Below, piece by piece: positions 1 to 5,553 of a stretch of 5,657 nucleotides of DNA. A program made the position numbers and the translations under genes. Every line of letters begins with the position of its first letter. Position 1 is the first letter of the stretch. Where the stretch lies: the NCBI GenBank assembly GCA_021784995.1, contig JAJYHA010000034.1, positions 1 through 5,657 on the forward strand, read 5' to 3'. This stretch comes from Myxococcales bacterium. Lineage in GTDB: Bacteria > Myxococcota > Myxococcia > Myxococcales > Anaeromyxobacteraceae. Under the pieces are notes generated by a model. It ran no database searches and was not told the origin of the DNA. It saw only the letters and a program-made list of their open reading frames with translations.

Positions 1-13
1 CCCGGGCGGAGAC

Positions 14-1081
14 TCATGGAGCGGTCGCCGCCGGGGCCGGCGGTGCTGCGTCCGGGCGGCGCGTGCTCCGGCGCGCGCGCCATCGGTCCGTGCCCGCGGC
101 CACGGCCCAGGTGAGGGCGATCATGGCGAGGACGCCGAGCGCCGCCGCCGGCAGCGAGAGCCGCCGGTGGAGGGGGGAGGAGAGCGCGCCGTAGGGCAGC
201 TCGACGGAGAGGAAGTAGCCGAGCAGCGAGTGGCGCCCCAGGGTCCGGAGCCAGGAGAGCCACCGATCCGCCGCGGCGGGCAGCAGCTGCAGGAGCCCGC
301 TCGTGGCGACGACCATCCCGAGCCGCATCGAGAACCAGAGGGGAGAGGTGCGCCAGAAGTCCTGGTGCGCGTAGAGGGGCGGGAGCCGCTCGGCCGCCCA
401 CGCGCCTGCGAAGAGCGCGACGCCGATCCCGATCCAGAGCGCCGGGCGCGGCGGCCGCCCGGCGAGCCGCCCCAGGGCGACCCCGGCCAGCACGAACGCG
501 GCCCACGGGAGGAGGTCGAAGATCCCGCGCCGCGGGTCGGCCGCGTAGAGGTAGTCGAGGAGCCGGCTCTCGGGGTGATCCCAGCCTGCCACCACGGGGG
601 CGAGACAGGCCACGGCGCAGGCCGCGGCCGCCGCGAGCAGGGTCTGGCTGCGCGCGGATCGTCCGGCCGTCAGCACGGCCGCCGCGAGCAGCGAGACCGC
701 GATCACGTTCAGGACGTCGACGCGCAGGATCGCCTGCCAGCCCCCTGGAACACGGTACCCGCCGCCGAGCAGGTACTCCACGAGGCGGAAGGCATAGGCC
801 ACGCCGAGCAGCCAGAGCGCCCGCCGCACCGCGTGGCGCCGGCGCGCCCGCGGGGCGGCACCCTTCCGCTCCGCCGCCGCGTCGGCCAGGAGCTGCGACA
901 TGCCGGCCATGTAGAGGAAGGAGGGCGCGGCGAACCCCCCGACGGTCGCCACCGCGTCGTGCCAGCCGCCCGCAGCCACGGCGTCGGCGCGCCACGCGTC
1001 GTAGGTGTGCCACTCCACCATGTAGAGGACCGCGAGTCCGCGCTGCCAGTCGAGCCAGAGCTTGCGGGTCGTGTCGGCCAT
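14..1081 (-). CDS. Polytopic membrane protein, DUF1624/HGSNAT-like acyltransferase family
   Basis: A 355-residue integral membrane protein. The N-terminus LWLDWQRGLAVLYMVEWH (residues 8-25) resembles the first helix of the DUF1624/heparan-alpha-glucosaminide N-acetyltransferase/YeiB group, where an Arg-Gly pair (R14-G15) precedes a helix ending in a conserved His (H25). Further family-like pieces are GGFAAPSFLYMAG (48-60), a VDVLN segment (121-125), a PW-containing helix (192-207) and LGRHSLLGYFLS (281-292). About nine or ten hydrophobic segments are visible, roughly at 8-26, 44-66, 86-104, 117-138, 146-166, 187-207, 214-231, 248-268, 283-300 and 311-331. The tail from 335 is basic, then Pro/Ala-rich. 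Family members move acyl groups across or at the membrane onto sugars or other acceptors; the substrate here is unknown. The frame stays open 120 codons further upstream, but ATG at 1081 is chosen because AGGGG lies 7 nt before it and the family motif starts just after. It is divergent from the regulator. Family fairly sure, function unsure. Confidence 0.85.
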   Translation of the reverse strand: MADTTRKLWLDWQRGLAVLYMVEWHTYDAWRADAVAAGGWHDAVATVGGFAAPSFLYMAGMSQLLADAAAERKGAAPRARRRHAVRRALWLLGVAYAFRLVEYLLGGGYRVPGGWQAILRVDVLNVIAVSLLAAAVLTAGRSARSQTLLAAAAACAVACLAPVVAGWDHPESRLLDYLYAADPRRGIFDLLPWAAFVLAGVALGRLAGRPPRPALWIGIGVALFAGAWAAERLPPLYAHQDFWRTSPLWFSMRLGMVVATSGLLQLLPAAADRWLSWLRTLGRHSLLGYFLSVELPYGALSSPLHRRLSLPAAALGVLAMIALTWAVAAGTDRWRARRSTRRPDAAPPAPAATAP

Positions 1082-1088
1082 GTCCGTG

Positions 1089-1093
1089 CCCCT
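1089..1093 (-). promoter_or_regulatory. Ribosome binding site deciding the acyltransferase start
   Basis: On the minus strand AGGGG ends 7 nt before the ATG at 1081. This supports that start over the in-frame ATG at 1441, which would add 120 residues of Arg/Pro/Ser-rich sequence without family motifs and would run into the divergent regulator gene. Confidence 0.55.
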
Positions 1094-1108
1094 GGGGGAC
1101 GTTCGAGC

Positions 1109-1138
1109 ACCATAGACGAGCGGTGTGCCGGTGTGCCA
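1109..1138 (-). promoter_or_regulatory. Weak candidate promoter for the acyltransferase gene
   Basis: The minus strand has TATGGT (1109-1114; four of six bases match TATAAT) 27 nt upstream of the start codon. The best upstream hexamer, CTGGCA (four of six match TTGACA), lies 19 nt away, a longer spacer than usual. TGGCAC here also looks like a sigma-54 -24 box, but no GC/TTGC -12 element follows at the right distance. In GC-rich DNA such matches are weak evidence. Confidence 0.2.
1122..1137. repeat. Tandem 8-bp direct repeat in the divergent promoter region
   Basis: GGTGTGCC occurs twice in immediate tandem (1122-1129 and 1130-1137). It lies just upstream of the candidate -10 box for the acyltransferase gene and inside the region shared with the divergently transcribed regulator, so it could be a direct-repeat operator. 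Chance is possible at this length and composition. Confidence 0.35.
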
Positions 1139-1271
1139 GATCCTGGGCGGCGGGCCCGTGCGCGAAGGGCGCCGCCCGGTGGCTGGGTCAGGCGCGGCCG
1201 AGGCGCGCACCCGAGCGGGCTGGGCCCTTCGGCTGCGGCTCCAGACCGCGCCCGTCTCGGCGGTTCCGGAG

Positions 1272-1301
1272 TTGGCCTGCCGGGGCTCTCCATTCGATAA
1301 G
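1272..1301 (+). promoter_or_regulatory. Candidate sigma-70-type promoter of the regulator gene
   Basis: TTGGCC (1272-1277, four of six match TTGACA) and GATAAG (1296-1301, four of six match TATAAT) are separated by 18 bp. The second lies in one of the few AT-containing patches of the intergenic region. Transcription would begin around 1308, leaving a leader of only about 15 nt before the ATG at 1323. Confidence 0.3.
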
Positions 1302-1310
1302 TGAGGAGCC

Positions 1311-1314
1311 GAGG
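1311..1314 (+). promoter_or_regulatory. Ribosome binding site of the regulator gene
   Basis: GAGG lies 8 nt before the ATG at 1323. A stronger purine run, GAGGAG at 1303-1308, is 14 nt away, farther than usual. The start is also supported because the PAS domain begins soon after it. Confidence 0.45.
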
Positions 1315-1322
1315 TTCGATCG

Positions 1323-2702
1323 ATGAGCCCATTCTCCCAGCTCGTCCCGCTCGTGGGGGCCGACGTCGAGGGCGCGGTGCGCGCGCTCGCGGAGGCCCTG
1401 CCGCAGGCGCTCTTCACGACCGACGTCGACGGTCGGATCACCTACTGGAACCGGGCCGCCGAGCGCATCACCGGATGGAGCAGCGCCGAGGCGCTCGGTC
1501 GCGAGTGCTCCCTCCTGGCCGGCGACGTGGCCAACGGCTGCGACTGCGGGGTCGGGCCCCTCCGCTGCGGGATGGCCGAGCGGGGCCTGAGCGCGAAGTC
1601 CTGCACCGCCCGGGCGAAGGACGGGCGGATGGTGACCATCGTCAAGAACGCGGTCCCGCTCCTCGACGGCGAGCGTCGGGTGGTGGGCGCGCTCGAGACC
1701 TTCACCGAGCTGGCGCCCGTCCGGGGAGGACGAACCGAGGCGCGCGACGGCGCGTCCGCCGGCGACTGCTGCGGGCTCACCGGCCGCCATCCCCGCATGC
1801 GCGAGCTCTACCGGGTCGTCGAGCTGGTGGCCCGGTCGGAGGCCAACGTCGTGATCCTGGGCGAGAGCGGGACGGGCAAGGAGCGCGTGGCCGAGGCCAT
1901 CCACCTCCGGAGCCGCCGGGCCGACGGTCCGTTCGTGCGCGTCTCCTGCTCGGTCCTGGACGAGCGCCTCCTCGAGAGCGAGCTCTTCGGAGGCGGGAAG
2001 GGCACCTCGGGGCACCCGCAGCGGCGTGGCCGGTTCGAGGAGGCGGACGGCGGCACGCTCCTCCTCGACGAGATCGGGGACCTCTCCCCCGGACTGCAGC
2101 TCAGGTTGCTCCGGGTCGTGGAGCAGCGCCGCATCGAGCGCGTGGAGGACGCCCGGCCGGTCGAGGTCGACGCGCGGCTCCTCTGCACCAGCCACCGCGA
2201 CATGAAGGCGCTGGTGCGGGCGGGGCGTTTCCGGGCCGACCTCTACTTCCGGCTGGCGGCCTTCCCCGTCGACGTCCCCACCCTGCGCGATCGCCTGGAC
2301 GATCTCCCGCTGCTGGCGGAGAGCCTGCTCGCGGGCCCGCTGGCGCCGCCGGACCCTCCCTGCCGCCTCTCCGGCGACGCGCTCGCGGCGCTCCGGGCCT
2401 ACCCGTGGCCCGGCAACGTCCGCGAGCTGCGGAACGTCCTCGAGCTCGCGCTCCTCCGGTCGGAGGGCGGCGAGATCCGGGCCGAGCACCTCTCCGCCGA
2501 GGTGCGCGCGGTGGCCGCGGCCCGGCAGGCTCGCCTCCAGCGCCCCGTCCCCGGCGCAGCGCGCCCGCTCGACCGGGAGGCCGTCTTCGCGGCGCTCGAC
2601 GCGTGCGGCTGGAACCGCGCGCGTGCCGCGCGCCACCTGGGCGTCTCACGCGTGACGCTCTGGAAGCGGATGAAGGGGTACGGCATCGCCGACCCGCAGT
2701 GA
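1323..2702 (+). CDS. PAS-AAA+-Fis-type transcriptional regulator lacking the GAFTGA motif
   Basis: A 459-residue cytoplasmic regulator built like a bacterial enhancer-binding protein. Residues 22-130 form a PAS domain (ALFTTDVDGRITYWNRAAER) carrying cysteines at 62, 73, 75, 82 and 94. Residues 151-380 form the AAA+ sigma-54-interaction-type domain: Walker A GESGTGKE (180-187), LLESELFG (216-223), Walker B GGTLLLDEIG (243-252), a sensor I region (286-294), arginine-finger segment FRADLYFRL (303-311) and sensor II YPWPGNVRELRN (360-371). Residues 417-458 form a Fis-type helix-turn-helix ending LGVSRVTLWKRM. The sigma-54 contact loop is abnormal: after ELFG the sequence reads GGKGTSGHPQRR, two residues shorter than usual and without GAFTGA, and the usual glutamate-switch Asn is Ser208. 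ATP binding and hydrolysis therefore look intact, while remodelling of sigma-54 holoenzyme is doubtful. It may act through sigma-70 or as a repressor, as TyrR-like members do. The convergent cytochrome gene is a plausible but unproven target. Confidence 0.93.
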   Translation: MSPFSQLVPLVGADVEGAVRALAEALPQALFTTDVDGRITYWNRAAERITGWSSAEALGRECSLLAGDVANGCDCGVGPLRCGMAERGLSAKSCTARAKDGRMVTIVKNAVPLLDGERRVVGALETFTELAPVRGGRTEARDGASAGDCCGLTGRHPRMRELYRVVELVARSEANVVILGESGTGKERVAEAIHLRSRRADGPFVRVSCSVLDERLLESELFGGGKGTSGHPQRRGRFEEADGGTLLLDEIGDLSPGLQLRLLRVVEQRRIERVEDARPVEVDARLLCTSHRDMKALVRAGRFRADLYFRLAAFPVDVPTLRDRLDDLPLLAESLLAGPLAPPDPPCRLSGDALAALRAYPWPGNVRELRNVLELALLRSEGGEIRAEHLSAEVRAVAAARQARLQRPVPGAARPLDREAVFAALDACGWNRARAARHLGVSRVTLWKRMKGYGIADPQ

Positions 2703-2708
2703 GAGAAG

Positions 2709-2738
2709 GGGGCCGCCCTCCGGGTGGAGGACGGCCCC
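2709..2738. terminator. Bidirectional hairpin terminator between convergent genes
   Basis: A 13-bp stem (2709-2721 with 2726-2738) has a single C/A mismatch and a 4-nt GGGT loop. It starts 7 nt after the regulator stop and ends 20 nt after the cytochrome stop, when read from each side. No long T tract follows on either strand, so it is not a textbook intrinsic terminator. The stem is very stable and its position between two converging genes fits shared termination or 3'-end protection. Confidence 0.75.
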
Positions 2739-2757
2739 GATGAGCGCCCGCCGCGCG

Positions 2758-5406
2758 TCAGTAGGCGCAGCCGGCGGGGTCGGCGCAGGTGTAGAGCTCC
2801 TGCATCCGGCTGGTGGTCGCGCCTCCCGTGAAGCTCGGGTGGCAGCTGGCGCAGGTCAGGGCGCTCTCCTTCGGTGCCACCTCGTGGTTGAGGTTGATGT
2901 ACATGGCCGTGGAGGCCCAGCTCCAGGCCGGGAGGACGCCGTAGAAGGCGACGAACTGCGTGGAGGTGGCCGGCAGGACCGGGAGCGCAGGCTGCCCGGC
3001 GTTCACCGTGTAGGGGATGCCCTCCTGATAGGTGAAGTGGGTGTCGTCCACCCGCGTGACCGTCTTGACGCCCGACGGGAAGGCGGCCTCCGCGCCGACG
3101 AGGTAGAGCTGCGCCGGGAGCGTGGCGGGCAGGGCCGCCAGCGTGGTCACGGTGACCGTGGTCGTGTCGACCGCGCGGGTCATGCTCCCGCCCGCCGCCT
3201 TGGCCACGGGCGTGCCCAGCTGGCCCGCCACGGCCGCGCCGTAGTTGAGCAGGCCGGTCCAGATGGCGTCCGCCGCCGCCTCCGTCCAGGGGTTGGTGAT
3301 CGACCCGAGGTTGTTCGGGACGACGGGGAAGCCGCGCAGGTCGGTCTGCCAGAAGGAGTCGGGGCCGAACATGTGCGGCACCACCATCCCGCTCCCGTCG
3401 GCGAAGGCCGGCGTCCGCCCGGTCATGCGCTTGAAGGGCGTGATCTTCCACCCGGCGACCACCGGGTTCGCCGGCGGCGCGAGCGGACCGTCGAGGACGT
3501 ACGGATCGGCCGCGCTGCCCGAGCCCGACATGCCGTCGCGCGCGACGGTCGCGTGCGTGCCCTGCTGGCCACCCGCCGGCGGGACCCACCGGTACACCGG
3601 GACCACGTTCTTCCGGTAGACGAAGACGCCCTTCTTCCAGTCGTACGCCTGCTCGGCATTCGGATCGGAGCCGAGCTGCGCCTTGGGCGCCTCGCCGCCC
3701 ACGCCGGCCACCACGCTGCCGTCGGGGTACTTCACCGAGCCGAACGGCACGCAGCCGCTCACCCCCTGGCAGCCCTGCTTGTCGCCGGCGACCCTCCAGT
3801 CCCAGTCCATCTTGGTGAAGAGCGCGCGGCTGAAGGTCGGGATGTGGCAGGTCTGACAGGCGATGAAGCTGGCGTGCTGCGTGTACGTCGGCGAGGAGGC
3901 GTGCGCGGGCGCATGCGCGCCGGTGTGGCAGTCGGTGCAGCCGAGCCGCCCGGCGTCGTCCACCGGGACGATGAGCCCCGCGCCCTCGATGGCGTGGTTC
4001 GCCGACCGGTGGCAATCGGCGCAGAGCGTGGGCGCGCTCGCGTCGCTCGACCCCATGTGGACGTCCATCTCGAAGGTGGGCGCGCTCAGCGAGGAGGCGA
4101 GGTCACCGATCTTCACGTTGTCGCCGCCGCCCGCGTTGAAGTGGCAGAAGCCGCAGTTGTTGCGCCGGGGCGCCCCGACGCTGGTCGCGGCGGCGGTGAG
4201 GGCGGGGAGCACCTCGGTCGCCGTCACCGGCGGACGGCAGTAGGCCTTGCCGTCGGTCCAGGCCGCGCCCGTCGCGTCGGTGGTGGCGCAGATCTGGTTC
4301 GCGGCGCAGGAGGGGAAGCAGGAGCCCGAGCTCGCGACCGAGGGCGCGCCGAACGGCGCCGCCGCCTTGGCGTACCTCGAGGCCTTGAGATCCGCGTGGC
4401 AGACGAGGCAGTCGATCTTCGTCCGGTCGACCGACGCGTTGCCGGACCACAGGTACATCGGCCCGGTGTTCACGGCCGGCGCGCCCGTGGCGGGGTCCTT
4501 GCTCGGCGGCGAGCTGTAGCTGGGGTGGCACTGCATGCAGCGCGCCTCGTTGGAGGGCACCGCCACGCAGAAGTCGTTGATCAGGTTGCGCTTGCCGACG
4601 CCGTTCCGTGCGACCATGACGGAGTTGCCGAGCCAGGTGAAGTGCGTGCTCGCCAGCACCTGGTCCGCCTGCCGCGGGTGGCACTTGAGGCACTCGGCCG
4701 TGACGGCCGGGCCGCTCGCGTAGGTCTTGTCCAGGTAGAAGCCGTGCGGTGGCCACGCGTGGCACGTCCCGCAGCCGGGCGCGGTCCCCTGGCCCTCCCA
4801 GCTGGCGCCGTGGCAGGTCTTGCACTGCAGCGCTCCCGCCTGGCCTGACGCATAGGCGAAGTAGGCCGGGCCGTGGTCGGCGGGCGACGTGAAGCTCCCG
4901 TGACCGACCCAGTTGATGCCGTTGACCTCGATCTGGCGGAACGTCGCGACCACCGTCTTGTCGGCCCCGGCGGTCAGCACGCACGGGCCCGTGCCGCTGC
5001 AGTCGCCGGCCCAACCGACGAACGCGAATCCCTGTGCCGGCGCCGCGGTGAGCGTGACGCTGGTCAGGTTCGTCCTGGCCACGTCCGAAAACCACGGGTA
5101 CTGCGTCTGGGTCCCCTGGTTGCTCGTGCCGCACACGTTCGCGCCGATGGGGTCGCCCAGGCCATGGACACCCGTGGTCGCGCTGGAGGCGCCCGTCAGG
5201 AGCGGATAGACGCCGCACTCCCTGATCAGCGGCGACGATTCGCCCGAGCTGATCGTCCCGCCGACGGGCGGGGTGAAGACGTTGACGTAGAAGTAGGAAT
5301 CCGTGACGCCCTTCGCCACGCCGGTCGAGGTCGGCGGGCGCGAGCCTCCCGAGCAGCCGGCCGCGGCGACGGCCGCGAACGCCAGGATCAATGAGATTCG
5401 ACGCAT
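2758..5406 (-). CDS. Decahaem cytochrome c lipoprotein, octahaem tetrathionate reductase (OTR)-like
   Basis: An 882-residue secreted lipoprotein. Residues 1-18 form a lipoprotein signal (MRRISLILAFAAVAAAGC). Lipidation is expected at Cys18, and the following Ser suggests outer-membrane sorting. Residues 116-157 resemble a divergent InlB-type repeat (VTLTAAPAQGFAFVGWAGDC, ending VVATF). Ten CXXCH haem sites start at 195, 212, 239, 290, 333, 418, 462, 490, 517 and 852. The last eight carry OTR-family context: THFTW (254-258), VGKRN (270-274), NEARCMQCH, CLVCH, CGFCHFNAGGGDNVKIGDL, DVHMG (448-452), CTDCHTGAH, CQTCHIP with TKMDWDW, KKGVFVYRKNVVPVYRW (591-607), KITPFK and INLNHEVAPKE. Lys272 is the likely lysine ligand of the active-site haem. 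OTR reduces tetrathionate, and nitrite and hydroxylamine in vitro; the substrate here is not determined. Known OTRs are much shorter, so this one is enlarged by an N-terminal extension and internal insertions. ATG at 5406 is preferred to the in-frame ATG at 5571 because GGAGG precedes it and the signal peptide begins there. Confidence 0.95.
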   Translation of the reverse strand: MRRISLILAFAAVAAAGCSGGSRPPTSTGVAKGVTDSYFYVNVFTPPVGGTISSGESSPLIRECGVYPLLTGASSATTGVHGLGDPIGANVCGTSNQGTQTQYPWFSDVARTNLTSVTLTAAPAQGFAFVGWAGDCSGTGPCVLTAGADKTVVATFRQIEVNGINWVGHGSFTSPADHGPAYFAYASGQAGALQCKTCHGASWEGQGTAPGCGTCHAWPPHGFYLDKTYASGPAVTAECLKCHPRQADQVLASTHFTWLGNSVMVARNGVGKRNLINDFCVAVPSNEARCMQCHPSYSSPPSKDPATGAPAVNTGPMYLWSGNASVDRTKIDCLVCHADLKASRYAKAAAPFGAPSVASSGSCFPSCAANQICATTDATGAAWTDGKAYCRPPVTATEVLPALTAAATSVGAPRRNNCGFCHFNAGGGDNVKIGDLASSLSAPTFEMDVHMGSSDASAPTLCADCHRSANHAIEGAGLIVPVDDAGRLGCTDCHTGAHAPAHASSPTYTQHASFIACQTCHIPTFSRALFTKMDWDWRVAGDKQGCQGVSGCVPFGSVKYPDGSVVAGVGGEAPKAQLGSDPNAEQAYDWKKGVFVYRKNVVPVYRWVPPAGGQQGTHATVARDGMSGSGSAADPYVLDGPLAPPANPVVAGWKITPFKRMTGRTPAFADGSGMVVPHMFGPDSFWQTDLRGFPVVPNNLGSITNPWTEAAADAIWTGLLNYGAAVAGQLGTPVAKAAGGSMTRAVDTTTVTVTTLAALPATLPAQLYLVGAEAAFPSGVKTVTRVDDTHFTYQEGIPYTVNAGQPALPVLPATSTQFVAFYGVLPAWSWASTAMYINLNHEVAPKESALTCASCHPSFTGGATTSRMQELYTCADPAGCAY

Positions 5407-5413
5407 GGTGCTG

Positions 5414-5418
5414 CCTCC
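5414..5418 (-). promoter_or_regulatory. Shine-Dalgarno site of the cytochrome gene
   Basis: The minus strand reads GGAGG, 7 nt before the ATG at 5406. This is the best ribosome binding site in the window. It fixes the start at the lipoprotein signal rather than 55 codons upstream, where the extra residues are Arg/Gly/Ala-rich and would bury the signal peptide. Confidence 0.85.
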
Positions 5419-5426
5419 GTGCTGGT

Positions 5427-5447
5427 CGCGTGCGTGCGCGCGCGTGT
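5427..5447. repeat. 21-bp alternating pyrimidine-purine tract (CG/TG)
   Basis: Every step from 5427 to 5447 alternates pyrimidine and purine, almost all CG or TG dinucleotides. Such tracts can adopt Z-DNA under negative supercoiling. It lies 9 bp upstream of the Shine-Dalgarno site, in the probable leader of the cytochrome mRNA. Confidence 0.5.
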
Positions 5448-5515
5448 CCGCTGTTCGCCGGCCGGTTCCTGAAGCCGCGTGTCCTCCGGCCCGCCACCCG
5501 GCCCTCGAGATCGAG

Positions 5516-5553
5516 CGGGCGAACGCAGGACTCCCACGCCCTGCGTTCGCCCG
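5516..5553. repeat. Perfect 14-bp inverted repeat upstream of the cytochrome gene
   Basis: CGGGCGAACGCAGG (5516-5529) and its exact reverse complement (5540-5553) flank a 10-nt spacer. The near arm is 110 bp from the cytochrome start codon. It could be a protein-binding site, a leader hairpin, or the terminator of a gene beyond the right edge. No T tract follows on either strand, which weakens the last option. Confidence 0.75.

Noticed and set aside
1163..1231. 8-bp inverted repeat CGAAGGGC / GCCCTTCG in the divergent intergenic region
   Set aside because: The arms are 53 nt apart with no extension, expected by chance in this GC-rich DNA.
167..1300. 377-codon plus-strand frame opposite the acyltransferase
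   Set aside because: Highly charged Arg/Glu/Pro-rich translation, the mirror of a hydrophobic membrane-protein gene.
1316..1323. TCGATCGA palindrome overlapping the regulator start codon
   Set aside because: Too short to support an operator call without conservation data.
1082..1441. 120-codon N-terminal extension of the acyltransferase reading frame
   Set aside because: It is Arg/Ser/Pro-rich, has no family motif, overlaps the regulator gene, and the ATG at 1081 has its own ribosome binding site.
1188..2636. Long minus-strand frame opposite the regulator
   Set aside because: No recognisable domain, and it would overlap the true regulator on the opposite strand for its whole length.
1301..2743. 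480-codon plus-strand frame overlapping the regulator
   Set aside because: Its Arg/Pro/Gly-dominated translation has no motifs; the frame starting at 1323 carries PAS, AAA+ and helix-turn-helix signatures.
2740..4848. 702-codon plus-strand open frame opposite the cytochrome
   Set aside because: Its Arg/Val/Gly/His-rich product shows no domain, and the opposite strand carries ten haem motifs and the OTR pattern. It is a by-product of high GC.
5451..5470. Possible sigma-54 promoter (GG-N10-GC) upstream of the cytochrome on the minus strand
   Set aside because: Only the GG and GC pairs match; the rest of the TGGCAC and TTGC boxes is absent, and such pairs are frequent by chance here.
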